Below, one piece after another: positions 23,054 to 34,029 of a stretch of DNA of 64,000 bases. Position 1 is the first letter of the stretch. Every line of letters begins with the position of its first letter. Made by a program: the position numbers and the translations under genes. The notes under the pieces were generated by a model. That model saw nothing but the letters and a program-made list of their open reading frames with translations. It was not told the DNA's origin and did no database searches. The stretch is from Phanerodontia chrysosporium (Eukaryota > Basidiomycota > Agaricomycetes > Polyporales > Phanerochaetaceae), in NCBI GenBank assembly GCA_001910725.1, contig MJGA01000008.1, positions 310,001 to 374,000 of the forward strand, in the 5' to 3' direction.

Positions 23054-24992
23054 ATGTCTGACTATCCAAAAACTCCGCAGGCCGCCCACCTGACTGCTCT
23101 TGTCGAGCTCATCAGCTCCTCAGTAAATGAGGTCATATCCGTCTACAGTGCCGCGGGACGTGATATTCCTTCACTGGATTCGCTGGAAGAAGGCTTTCTG
23201 GAGACTCCTGCAACTACACCTCCAGGCCTCAGACACGCAAGGCAAATCATCGAGGCTGCATGTGCACAGCTTTGCGTGACCATTGCACAGCCTGGCGACT
23301 GCATCGTGAATGTGCGTATATAGTATCAGGATCTCCGCACTGCGCCTGCTCACAAAAGCACTCATAGAAAGCCTTTGCTGTGCGTTCAAGTGTTCTATCC
23401 TTGTACGCTGGACTGAATTCGTCGCAGTACACGGAGTCTGCTTGCTTGCAAGTCGCCGCCAACGCGAAGATCTCTGACTTCTTAGCTGACAAGCCAGACG
23501 GCCTACACACCGAGGAGTTGGCGAAGCTTTCTGGGGTCGACGCGGGGAAGCTCGGGCAGGTTCTCCGGTTTCTCGCAACCAAGCACGTGTATCGCGAAGG
23601 TCTGTTGTCTGTCCGAGAGCAGCATTGGGTACACGATTTGACAGGACCTGCAGTACGGCCCAATGTGTACGCTAATAATAGACTCAGCGTAAAGCTTATG
23701 TCCAGCGATCCGGTCTCGTGTAATGTCGGAGTCTGGTATGTTCCCTTCCCTCCTCATTTAGCATACTCTCCTCACTCTGGAACAGCACCGGCGAGCTATT
23801 CCAGGCCGCCACCGCAGCATGGGATACGCTCTCAGACAAGGAATACGGACCTTCTTACCTCCCGACGAAGACCGCGTTTCGCAAAGTTCATGGCGCAACA
23901 TTTTTCGAATATTACGAAACGCACGTAAGGCTGAATCTCCCCGTCTCCAGTCGTTCTATCCGATATTGATTTAAATTTACATGCCAGGCGGACAAGCGTG
24001 AAGTAAGTATGTCAATTTGTCTCATGTACACTGATGGGTTGACAGAACGATGCCAGAGGTTCTCCGGGGCAATGGTCGGATGGGGCAACATTACGGACCG
24101 GGGACTGTTACCGCAAAGTACATACAACTCAGCATCTTCACGTTTGAAGCTGACCCGCATCTCGCAGTGTATGAATGGCAGAGGCTCGAGCAAGGCGCGA
24201 CTATTTGCGACGTTGGTGGCAACAACGGACATGCAACTTTGGATCTAGTCAAAGAATATCCAATGATCAGTGTCATCGTCCAAGATCTCGAAAGCCTACG
24301 GCCGCGTTGGTCAGACGTATGTGCGAGTCATTCCGTGCTGTTGAATGCTATTCGATCATGTTCAATGTAGCTTTGGGCCCGAGAGCTCCCCGACGCGATC
24401 CAGGACGGGCGAACATCGTTCGTCCCCATTGACTTCTTCAGAGACATTCCTGTTCTGAACTGTGATGTTTATTACATCCGCCATATCTTGTGAGTACTAG
24501 CTTGTGAATATTCGATACAGAATATACCTGACGCGATAGACTCTAGACACGACTGGCCGGATGCTTCGTGCGTTCAAATCCTTCGCAATGTCAAGGAAGC
24601 TATGCAACCTTCAAGCCGTGTCTTGATCCGTGCGTTTTGAAAATCTCAGTCATGTTCACACAGCCTGAAGGCCATAATCTATGTAGACGAATATGTCTTG
24701 CAACAGACTACGAGAGACGATGTGACAGTTGAAAACGACTCGGCGCCCGAGCCTCTCCTTCCAAATTACGGCAATGGTAGAATCCGACGGTACTATCAAG
24801 ATATAACCATGCTTCTTGGTCTGAACAGCAAGGAGCGAACATTGCAGGAGTTCATCGATATCGGGTGAGTGCGAACGCAGTTCCCCTCGCTTTTTCTTCA
24901 CTGATGCTTGGCATTTCAGTGCACAAGCTGGTCTGAAGTTTGTGAAACTTTGGGATGGTGGACAAACGGCACTGGTCGAATTCTCATGTTGA
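23054..24992 (+). CDS. S-adenosylmethionine-dependent O-methyltransferase, family 2 (COMT-like)
   Basis: ATG 23054 gives MSDYPKTPQAAHLTALVELI. The N-terminal helical dimerisation domain includes ACLQVAANAKISDFLAD and LHTEELAKLSGVDAGKLGQV, typical of fungal methyltransf_2 enzymes. After RFSGAMVGWGNIT comes the SAM motif GATICDVGGNNGHATLDLV (near 24200-24245), then VIVQDLE (acidic SAM contact), IPVLNCDVYYIRHIL and HDWPDASCVQILRNV with the catalytic His (near 24548). The tail FVKLWDGGQTALVEFSC stops at TGA 24992. About nine introns are required; one microexon of 15 nt (near 23988) joins cleanly, and all phases agree. Length near 440 residues fits. The substrate would be a phenolic or polyketide hydroxyl. 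Its position 1 kb after two P450 genes on the same strand suggests, but does not show, a shared pathway. Confidence 0.93.
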
Positions 24993-25247
24993 CTTTCGAT
25001 GTTCTAATGTGAGATTCACATTCCAATCCCGCTCTTGCGCGTCGAATGCTCGTGAGATGGGCGCTCCTGAAGTCGACCTTCACTGTGTGAATATCTGAGA
25101 TGGGCGCGTGCCGGAGCCTTATCATCTCTTATACCACGACGACCAGCTGGTGGTTACGGCTTTGACGAAAGCGACGACTCGGTGCGTGTTTAACCATCAC
25201 AATGGTGACTCGGGTGCTTGTGCTAACACCGCCTCAACAGAGGGGAC

Positions 25248-26420
25248 ATGCCAAGCAAGAAGCGACGCGCCTTCAGGCAGCCCAATGATTCGGCCGGCAC
25301 GCTTTGCGACAATGTATCTAGCATGAACAGAGCCGCTGCTGTTCTGCGTTCGTCCAGCTACATTGTTTGCGACTGCGAGGGCACGGATCTGGGGTCGGAA
25401 GGAGGAAGCCTCTCCATCATCTCGCTCGCCGTGCTTCCCACGGATGCTGATCCAACCCGCCGTCTTCCTCATCGATGCCATCGCGCTGAGCGACGACAAG
25501 TTGCAGCCCATCTATGACCTACTTCGATCCAGCGAACACAAGAAGATCATGTATGATGCACGATCTGACTTCAGCGAGTTTTATCATCGACATGGCGTTG
25601 AGCTCAATAACGTCCTCGATCTCCAACTGGCCGACATTGGCTCTCGACAGAGGAGGCAAGAGACGCAAGAAGCGCGGCTCGCACGGTTACCTCCCTACTG
25701 CGGTGCTGAAGAGATCAAGAATCATCGCAGGTTGTACACTAAGGTCGAGCGACTCAACGGGCTTGGTCCATGTGCGACCGAACATGGCATTGTAGGTCCC
25801 GATGAGAAGGGCAAATCTAGTGAGCCACTCACCTCTGCGATGCGCCGCGCACCTGTTTAACTTTCTGTTCAGGATTCTTCCCGCATAATAAGTGAGGAGA
25901 ACGCCCGCTGTGGAGATTGCATATCAAGTACGCCGTGAAGGATATACGCCTCATCTCTCGGTTGTTCGACCATTTCACTCGTAACCGCTATATAAACGAG
26001 GAGAAACTGCTTGCGCAGAGCGCTCGATATATGGCACTGCGCAAGGACAGCCTTAAGCAGCCTGGCGGCGGCCACCCGCTACTGCCCCTTGACATTATCG
26101 CCGCGCCACCCATCACACAAGGACGCCGGGCTTGCCTGTCATGCACTCGCCAATTGGGTCTGCTGTGCTTCCCGAAGACGCCTCGAGACCAGAGCACGGC
26201 CAACTGTTGTTATGTCTGCAGCGCAGTCATGACCCACGATGCCGAAGTCCGCGCTAAGCAGGAAGCACAGCGCGAGCAGCAGCGCAGGCAGGCGCAGGAG
26301 AAGCAGAAGCAAGCTAACACGCAGAGGAAGCAACAGCAACCTCTTCAGCCGATCAGTCGTCCGTGTATCGTTCGCCCTCTCGCTCGATCCATCTGTCATC
26401 ACCTCGGCGGATCTTGCTAG
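25248..26420 (+). CDS. 3'-5' exonuclease-like protein (DEDD fold) with C-terminal CxxC pairs, frame uncertain
   Basis: ATG 25248 gives MPSKKRRAFRQPNDS. The segment SYIVCDCEGTDLG contains the DxE of exonuclease motif I (near 25360-25390), followed by SLSIISLAVLP and FLIDAIAL. HKKIMYDARSDF (near 25540) matches motif II with its Asp, and KYAVKDIRLISRLFDHF (near 25925) lies where the later motif is expected. A CLSC...CCYVC pattern (near 26133-26220) suggests a small zinc-binding module, followed by a Gln/Arg/Lys-rich coil. Between LAVLPTDADPT and AVFLIDA the frame shifts by one, as if one C were surplus at 25456-25458. A TGA at 25893 probably sits inside an intron running from about 25820 to 25896. 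The 3' end is uncertain; another frame continues to 26499. Related fungal proteins resemble Egalitarian/EXD1-type RNases. Activity not assured. Confidence 0.6.
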
Positions 26421-26499
26421 AGGTCTTATAATTTTCGGGTACAACGACGAGAGCACTCCCGGAGGCACATATCTCCGCGACATGTACGATAGTGATTAG

Positions 26500-27166
26500 G
26501 AGCAGACGATCAAACGTTAGTCTAGATATCTGTAGGAATTAAAATTAAAATGTACAAGACACTCCCATTACATAGCATGAGTTTTCCTTTGCCATTTATG
26601 CGTGCATTTCTGGAGCAATCCTGGTCGCGACGCGGAATCACAATGTGCGGTCTGTCTTGACTTCATGAGTCTCGAGCGCCGCTAGTGGGTCCACTCGCTA
26701 GAGCTAATTCTCTGCTTATGCTGTCGTACGAAAATCGCTCTCCGAGTTTGAGCGAGCTGACCTCGTCTCAGTAGTGTTGTCGTGCAGGTCCATCGTAATT
26801 CTTCTCGATGGGTGGATGCTTGCTAAGGAAGTGTCCCTTCATCAACTCAGCGGTTAATGACGAACAGTACGGTCTTTGTAAGTAATCCGGACCCATCAAC
26901 ATTGGGTCAGAGAGGACGTCGTCTCGTTCAATCGAAGACCCTGAATCCTATTCAAGGATAAGATTTATGGTTGACGTAGTGTAGAGACGAACGTACGCTG
27001 TGCATTACAGTCGGTCGAGAGTCTGGAGACTCTTCGGTGTTTGCAAGTATTGAGGTAGCCGTAAACGTGGAAATGAAGTCACTCTCCGGTAACTCGCTGT
27101 CCAACCCGCTGCACATCCCTCGATCTTGGCTCTCGTGATTGCTCTCTGTGCCACAGCAGTTTATTT
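26500..27166. other. Spacer, nothing recognised
   Basis: Short frames on both strands only, with no motif, repeat or RNA gene seen. An AT-rich stretch at 26530-26560 may be the 3' end region of the exonuclease-like gene. Confidence 0.3.
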
Positions 27167-27859
27167 CTAACTGCACTCCACGCGGCCAAGCGTTCCTGCG
27201 GAGAATTGCGGGGCGCAGACAGGACTACGTGATACCCCACTTGAACCTGGCTCCGGAGTATACGGTGGCGGAGGCCGCGTGTGCTGATTGAGAGGATATT
27301 CTGCCGTGTCTCCCGTGTCCAGCTCGAGCGCGAGCTGTTGCAGTTCTGTGATAGCTTGCGCAATCGCCCTCGCGGAGTGCCTTACAGTGAGGGTTGACAC
27401 GCCAGCCGTGGAATCGAGGGTATCGTTGCAACATCGCGATCTCGTTCGCCGCTCGGTGTGTCGGCGTGCGCTTGCAACAATGCCTGGCTGCGTCACGCGC
27501 ACAGCATCGGAGCGCACGAGACGTTGGCCGGCATTTGGGCTGTGCATACCGCTCGACTGGCATGGTCGAGAACTCGTCACGCCGCATTTCCGCGAAGGTG
27601 CACGCGACGATGATGGAGCTCTTTCCTGGAAAGGGCGAGGTCGCTCGTCGGGTTTGCAGTGTGAAGGGCGCAATTCCTTTATTTTCGGTAGACGACGACG
27701 TAGACTCGTCGACGTAGGAAAGAGAGATCGCACTGTGTTCGTGATGGCGGAGCTGTCGTCAAGTTCGAGAAAAGATGTAAGGTCCCGGGGAGCGATGCGC
27801 GAGTGGAATGACTGCGCGACCGTGAAGCGGGATGGTAGGGCGACGTGTGGAGCACGCAT
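27167..27859 (-). CDS. Possible orphan protein, 230 residues, single open frame
   Basis: An uninterrupted frame from ATG 27859 to 27167. I do not recognise it. The N-terminal half is rich in Ser and Arg (SAITNTVRSLFPTSTSLRRR). The C-terminal part has a stretch that looks helical (AIAQAITELQQLALELDTG) followed by a Pro-rich tail (TRPPPPYTPEPG) that contains a PPxY-like motif. No signal peptide or membrane segment. It is the longest frame in an otherwise empty 4 kb region, but a second long frame overlaps it on the same strand, and base composition may account for both. No introns are needed, unlike almost every other gene here, which counts against it. Confidence 0.3.
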   Translation of the reverse strand: MRAPHVALPSRFTVAQSFHSRIAPRDLTSFLELDDSSAITNTVRSLFPTSTSLRRRLPKIKELRPSHCKPDERPRPFQERAPSSSRAPSRKCGVTSSRPCQSSGMHSPNAGQRLVRSDAVRVTQPGIVASARRHTERRTRSRCCNDTLDSTAGVSTLTVRHSARAIAQAITELQQLALELDTGDTAEYPLNQHTRPPPPYTPEPGSSGVSRSPVCAPQFSAGTLGRVECS

Positions 27860-28599
27860 ACAGATTTAGTCGGTGTTTGCTTGAAGGAGTGTGCATGTGA
27901 GGAACGCCTTATATAGCTCTGCTGCGTGACTTCGCGATGCCATATCGGACAGTACCGAAGGAATGAACACTTGACCATTCCACATATTGATACGTGGATG
28001 ACCATCGTAGTGTCGGAAAGTCGAAATCCTGTGCAGGAGATACTTAAAACAGTAACTTTGCACACCATAGTCCAACTACCAACCGTATATGCGCATGACA
28101 GCACGTACTGCGGCGCCCGAACACAGCCTGGCTGGTACAAGGAATTGAGCCATTGCTATACACGATTTTAGGAGGTGTACTGCAGCGGGCTGAGACAAAA
28201 TCTCTGAGCGGGAGACAAGGATCTATGTGTTTATGACCCACCTAGTGCTTAATGCTGCGGGGGCGATGGCGGCGATGACGCAGCGAATAACTCACCACAA
28301 TCACATATCGAAGTGTCGAGGTGCCCGAGGGCAGTACAGATATCATTATTCATTGGCGGAACGTAGAATAGTGACCTCCCAGAGGTCGTGTTGTACAGAT
28401 CGATCTGATACATGGGGTGTTCATCTAGGGAACGCAACACGGAAGTACATGACGATAGCAATGCGGAAGTGGTATACAAGTGATGTACAGAATGATGACG
28501 AAGCTCGACTAGGCCGAGATAGATACCCAATACTTAGTCTTGATACAGCCTGTGTGAGCGTACAGATACAAATTTAACTTGCGAAGCTTGATAGGGCAT
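27860..28599. other. Spacer, nothing recognised
   Basis: About 740 bp, AT-richer than the flanks, with short frames on both strands lacking any motif. It includes the 3' flank of the neighbouring minus-strand gene. Confidence 0.3.
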
Positions 28600-30192
28600 T
28601 CATGTCAAATGATGCATAATGGGGCGACGGTCCGGTGCAAGCACACAGAGGGTGATGAACGAGCCGACGAGAAGACCGGTGAGGAAGCAAGATGTTGTCC
28701 TTGCGACGGCGTCCACCACGCGATTTGCTGTAGTCGGGCGGACGAAGGGCGGAGACAGCTGCGGCGCCGTCTTTGGCAGCTCGTCCGCGAACTCCTCGGC
28801 GAGCTCTTTCGCAAGCCCCTGTGGGACCACGACCTCCGTGCGCGGCGGCTCCGCATCCGTCTGAGCCGCCTTCGACTCCCGCACGCCGTCGGTGTGCATG
28901 TCGTCGGTGAGCATGTCGATCGAGCCGAGCCGGAAGTGGCGCTTGTGGTCGCTCGTTGATGGGGATGGCGGGAGCGTGGGCGACGGGGACGGGATCGGGG
29001 AGAGCTCGAGGGGCGTCGGGGGCTTGCGTGCGTGGCCACGGCTGCGGCTGCGCGCCTCGTACGCCTGTGCGAGCTGCTCGAGCGAGCCGACGATGTCCTG
29101 CATCTTCGTCGCGTCCGCAAGCGCCTGCACGCGCCGCGCCTCGCGCATCTCCTCGCCGACCATGTGCACGATGCAGCGCACGAGGTCCCGGATCTCGGGG
29201 TGCTCCCGTGTCCACCACTGCCCCGGCCACTGCGCGATGACGTACGCGAGCTCGAACACCGTCTGTGTCGCCCCCGCGAAGTCGTCCGAGATACGTGCGT
29301 GCAGGTACGGCCGTAGCAATGCCAGTGCGAGGCGGACCGAGCCCGCGGTCGTGTCTCGCAGCCGCCGGTCGACCGACATCTGCATGAAGCGGTCTGTGAT
29401 CGCCTGGCAGAATTGTCGGTAGCTCGGCTTTTTCTTGGTGTAGTCCCAGCCGAGCTTGAAGAGCGGCGAGTCCTTGGCATCGGCGATATCGTGGTAGAGG
29501 AAGTACGATGGCAGCTTGCTAAGGATGTGGAGGAGTGGGATAGAGGCAAGAACGGCGTTCCCTGGGATATGTCCCCACACTAGCACGTCTTGCGATTCCA
29601 GCGCAAATCGATACCATTTCCAGTGGTCACGGTGCCGTCTAGAGAGCGAGTGTCAGAGACCGCACAAAGAGAACACACAATGCGGGACGTACTCCTTGGG
29701 ACTCGCTTTCATGAGCAGTTCTACTGCCGTTACAGAGTGGTCCGCGATAGCTCTCGCATCGATGACCGCAATCTCGACGTCATGCTTGACCCCGAGGTGA
29801 TAGCGCCTTATCGCCTCCCAGATAGCCCACGCGAAGCTGAACGACGTCGAGATGTACGGCGACTCGGTGCGGCGCGTCCAGTCGAGATGCTGGATGACGT
29901 CTGCGTACGTGCAAGCGGCGGCGGTGCGCGAGGACGACGGCTCCGGGCCGCGCGAGCGGAAGGCTGCCGACGAGAAGGCGTCGTCGTACTTTGCGCCGAC
30001 GAAGTACGGGTCTGAGCCCTCGTACTGCGGGGGGTGTCCGTGCGGGGTGTACACCCGGAAGAGGAACGGGTTGCCTGTGAGCAGGCCCTCGAAGGTCACC
30101 TGCGGACCGAACCCGTATTGCGGAAGCGCGCTGGCGTAGTTCGCCTCGCTCGTCGGCGAGAGCGCAGTGGTCGGGCTGAAGGGCGACGACAT
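28600..30192 (-). CDS. Fungal protein with DUF7587-like N-terminal domain and C-terminal membrane anchor
   Basis: ATG 30192 gives MSSPFSPTTALSPTSEANY. The first exon carries NPFLFRVYTPHG, TESPYISTSFSFAWAIWEA and VEIAVIDARAI, the layout of an uncharacterised domain common in Agaricomycetes that I would place near DUF7587. One intron (near 29640-29695) joins KASPKE to RHRDHWKWYRFALESQDVL in frame. The second exon holds conserved text (VWGHIPGNAVLASIPL, FKLGWDYTKKKPSY), a helical region, a Pro/Ser-rich linker, and a final hydrophobic segment CFLTGLLVGSFITLCVL near the C-terminus, suggesting a tail anchor facing the cytosol. It stops at TGA 28600. The R...STS order recalls ADP-ribosyltransferase folds, but a catalytic Glu cannot be placed, so this is only a structural hint. 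Function unknown. Confidence 0.75.
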
Positions 30193-31835
30193 GTCGTGCG
30201 ACGCCGTCGAGATGAGGGAAAGCGTGAAGGATCGATAGGGTATCAGCCCATGCCGGAGCGGTATTATGGGTGCGCAGGGCCAGCCATGCCTCTGCAATGC
30301 GTCTCGACTCCGGGGGTTGACACGTGGGGAAAACGCGCTCCGGGAGCTTTGCCGAGATGAAGTCAGCACAGCCTGAGCCTGTACCTAGCCCCGCATTCAT
30401 CTCTATGCTCTGGCTTTTTTATGGTGGCAACGCGCGAGTTGTAGGATATTACGCTGCATGACGGTCTTCGACTCTTGAGTCATGGCCAGGATGCAGCATA
30501 GAGCGCCAGAAGTGGTGTCGTGTGATGTCGACGGTTCGCTCATGCGGCCGCTCTAGCTGCTGAGACTCGTGAAAGTCCTATATGATCTGTCTCGGAGCAA
30601 ACATAGAGCCCTCGACTCCGAGAACACCACCCAACTCCCTGTAAAGCGAAGAGCGAGTCAGGTTTCGAGTGATCTGGCTGCAACATATCATCACGTACCG
30701 TTAATTCAGTTTTGCATAGAAATCAAATGCAGGTAGTCGCGACGCCTAAGTCTTCTGTTGTAGAGATCGCAAGGAAGCTTCGGGGACGCAAAACGTGAAA
30801 GGACCGTGGAGGTGGTGGACTTCATCGCTCAACTTCAACTTGCGGGACCGCTGGGATGGGCGCCTGGTCAACTGAAGACCCCTGATACCAGCCCTGGCCC
30901 CCGCACCGTCAGATCCGTACCACCTCCTCAGCCAAGCTCTCCTTCCACTTCACAAGTTCTTTTCCCGCATGAGAAACGAGAGTATGGATATAGCACCTTC
31001 GCACAAACGTCGTGTTTTCCTTACGTTAAAGCGCCCTGAGCATTCTTCTATGCGCCAAGCTACCGAGACCTGACGGTGCCCGACCCTCAAGGCATTGCGA
31101 CAAGCTGTTATCGGGATGTCTGCTCCGCAGCGCTGCAGTCCTGACAGAGCTATTTGAGACAATGCTCCCGGAGATGTAAGCTCTGCACTTAGTGCTAATC
31201 GCGAGCTGGAGAGACTGTTCAGAATTCCATTAGACTTACACGCAGATGAAAGCCTCCAGAGTCTCTCCAGTTAGTCGAATGCGTGAGAGTGAGCCTTGCA
31301 CGCTCCTTCTCCAGCTGAATAAGTATATCATCACGGTCCGCGAGCGCAATCTAAGGCTCCTGCTCTTGCTTAGCTAGACCAATCTGGACGATCTTCCTCC
31401 GTTACACCCGCCATCGGCGCCGCGCAGTTGTACGCTAGATTTAAGATCAATCGCGCCTCAGGTATTCGAAGTTCTGCCAAGTGCAATTGGTTCGCCTACC
31501 TTTCGCAGTGCGAGTCGTTTGACAGCCAGTTCGGTTCGGTTTAGAGCGCCTATCACTAGCTTCGTGGCGTCCGGCAGGCGCCGGAGGCCAAGCCTGAGCC
31601 GCCCGGCTTGTTTTTATCCACCATGTCTCACTCGCATACGACTGTGATAACCGAAAAGAGCCGAGTCGTGTCCATGTTTCCTTATCTGAATTGAAGCTTA
31701 CTATATAATTGCAGGGTCCAGTTTCACACGTCGCGGGTACTAGGACTGCCGCCCGCATAAAATGTATATGTCGAGACGGACTAGAATATGGAGCACACAG
31801 GGGGCAGGCGATTGGTCGAGCGGGTATGGAATATT
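30193..31835. other. Gene-poor spacer, 1.6 kb
   Basis: No gene supportable. One plus-strand stretch near 31192-31270 reads ANRELERLFRIPLDLHAD before a stop and could be a protein remnant. Elsewhere only short random-looking frames. Confidence 0.3.
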
Positions 31836-33125
31836 TTACATCGTCTTTCGTCGCTGTGCGCTCGTAGATGCGGCGAAGACCTCCTCCTTAATCCCAAACT
31901 CCACCTGCAGCGCTGTTTTGTTGAACTCCGCCATGGTCAGTCCCATGCGGTGTCGGATGCGCGACTGCCAGCCGTCTGGGATGCGCTCCTCGAGGAGGAA
32001 CGGGCGGAGGTCTTTTACCCTCCCACCAAGGATAGTGAGCATCGTAGACGAGCTGGGTTATGCGAGATTTGGTGAGTGCACAGGCAAAAGTCTCTCATTG
32101 AATGCTCACTTCGAACTGCCAAAGAACTTGTGGAACGTCGACAAGCTGAATTGACCGTTCTTTGCCTTCGACTCCATACGTCTCTTTCCGGAGATGCGCG
32201 AGAGATCCGCCGGGGTGAGATCTCCGTTGGGCCCTGTGCCAGAAGCCAACAGCTCTTCCACCAGATGGCGCGCGGGCTTCCCTTGGTCCCGTTGGAAGAC
32301 GCAATCCTCGCCTGCGCGCGCGTAACGTAAGGTTCGTGATGCTCCACCGTTCCAAGAAAACGTACGTACGCGTCAGGGATGCGTCGTGTTCGATGCAGTT
32401 GTGCGCGTCCAGGTCGCTCAGGTCGAACGTGTCGGTCCAGTAGTCGCGGCAGAGCATGTTCGCGGCATAGTTGGGTACGAAGAAACAGAAACTTGGGGCA
32501 AAGTTGTACGTTTCCCGGATCGTCGTTGACAGCTCCTTGAACGTGATCCCGCGGCCAGAGCGAGGTAGGATCCCTAACGATGGAGTTAGCCTTGAGAACG
32601 GAGGCTGACGATTCTTGACGCGAGATGTGACGATAACAATGAATCAACGGGTATGCTTTGCATCCCTGACATTGTACCCGTACCCTACCCTGCTAACCGG
32701 TGATAGCACAGACGCCAGACCATCGCAATGGTATATACCGAAAACATGATGGTACGGAAAACCAGCGCATCGCGCGTCGCAGAAAACGGAGTTACGAGAG
32801 CTCCACGCATGACAGCGATGCGAGAGGCATGGAAAGCCTATCGCGCCCATTCTCACGCACCGTGATTCGCCATGGCGTTCAGCGCCGGGCATGAGCAGCG
32901 GCTGTCGCCCTCTGCCGGCGGGGCGTACTCAGGCCAGACTCCGTTCGCGCCTGGGCAGCCCTTAGGGACCACCGCGGCGGCAGGACGGTCCCACGTCAGG
33001 AGGTTGATGAGCGCGAGCCCGTTGTCCCAGAGGATGACGAGAAAGTTCAGCAAGCCTGCTTTTAGCGCGGAATAGAGCCCGGCGGACAATCTCGCGGGAA
33101 GGAGGACGAGAAGAGAACTCGACAT
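31836..33125 (-). CDS. Heme-thiolate peroxidase (chloroperoxidase / unspecific peroxygenase family)
   Basis: ATG 33125 gives MSSSLLVLLPARLSAGLYSA, a hydrophobic N-terminus with a second hydrophobic stretch (LLNFLVILWDNGLALINLL), so the product may be membrane-associated or secreted. The proximal heme ligand motif is CSCPALNAMANHG (near 32865-32900), with Ser-Cys-Pro where most members have Pro-Cys-Pro. The next exon reads ILPRSGRGITFKELSTTIR and FCFFVPNYAANML, then HNCIEHDASLTR (near 32370-32400), the Glu-His-Asp motif typical of chloroperoxidase-type rather than the EGD of classical peroxygenases. The C-terminal part includes MTILGGRVKDLRPFLLEERI fragments such as RVKDLRPFLLEERIPDGW, ending at TAA 31836. 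Three introns; the first is 286 nt (32575-32860), about five times the local norm. These enzymes use H2O2 to halogenate or oxygenate substrates. The substrate is unknown. Confidence 0.88.
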
Positions 33126-34013
33126 GGTGGTCGAGAGCAAGAGCCAGCCGACGCCCCTCGCAGACGTCTCCCGTTTTCAAGCTTGTGACTTACATGAAGC
33201 ATGGAAGCCCGTCCCAATATGGCTGCGAACGTTAATACTGATGCCGCGCGCTTGCAATGCCAGCCGCGACGCGAAAGATGACTCTTGTCTTACTCTCAGA
33301 CTACTCTCAACGCTGCTTTTTGCAGGAAGACTCGGCCGGCCCAGGTTCTCCATACGACTATATGGATTCGTCCGTAACTCCCACGATTCCCTGCCTGCAG
33401 CCTGTGCGCACCCAGACTGCCGCGGTCCGCCAACAATCCCGTTCTGAAGGCATCGTGACGATGATCGACGGCACCTACACAAGCCTGTGATCGGAGCACA
33501 GTATGTGTATATTGCTCAGTGAGAGCCTTAGCAGCATTTCTCCGCCCTCGAAACTCTCTCCATACCCTCCGTAAGCCAGCTTGTCGTAGGGCATTACCTT
33601 GGCGATCGCCCGTGATTTTGCCGCAAACAGGTCGACGCGTTTGGGAAGTACTTTTGCTGGTTAGTGATAAATTGGCCAATTCGGAGAGTTTCTTGCACAA
33701 CTAGAGGTTCTCGTGCGATCCGGTCAAAAGTTTGCGATTTCTACTTAGGTCGATCCATATCCGGAAATCATTGACAAGCCATCCATCCAGACTCCCGTGT
33801 TCAAGACGTTAGAAGTGTTCGACCAGCCGCTGCTAGCGATATCTTCTAGAGTTCTATCTGGGTACATCTTTTTGAGCTTATCAACCCATACGACCCTCCC
33901 GTGAGTGTTCTTGTACATGGATCACACGAGCTTACTTCCGAGACCGCATTGGTCCGGGACAGACGCATTAGGACTACCTAGGTTGATTCGAAAATGGCAA
34001 GGCGCATTCTTAA
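33126..34013. other. Spacer with a possible isolated exon
   Basis: Only one stretch stands out: plus strand 33751-33900 reads VDPYPEIIDKPSIQTPVF and onward for about 50 residues before a stop, preceded by an acceptor-like TTCTACTTAG. It looks protein-like, but I could not find partners or a family. The rest shows short frames on both strands. Confidence 0.3.
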
Positions 34014-34029
34014 CATCAGCGAAAAAATA
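34014..34029 (+). repeat. Left terminal inverted repeat
   Basis: CATCAGCGAAAAAATA. It pairs with 35874-35889 with one mismatch. Confidence 0.5.

Noticed and set aside
24000..24170. Apparent frame change in the family-2 O-methyltransferase between GAMVGWGNIT and YEWQRLEQG
   Set aside because: A microexon and a 50-nt intron (GTACAT...CTCGCAG) restore the frame; the gene reads through completely.
25893..25895. In-frame TGA in the exonuclease-like gene
   Set aside because: An intron from about 25820 ending at AAGTGAG (25897) covers it and joins KSR to ERPLWRLHIKYAVKD in frame.
28605..29549. Overlapping minus-strand frames of 200-310 residues rich in Arg and Ser
   Set aside because: Shadows of the DUF7587-like gene; only the frame with YFLYHDIADAKDSPLFK joins the conserved first exon.
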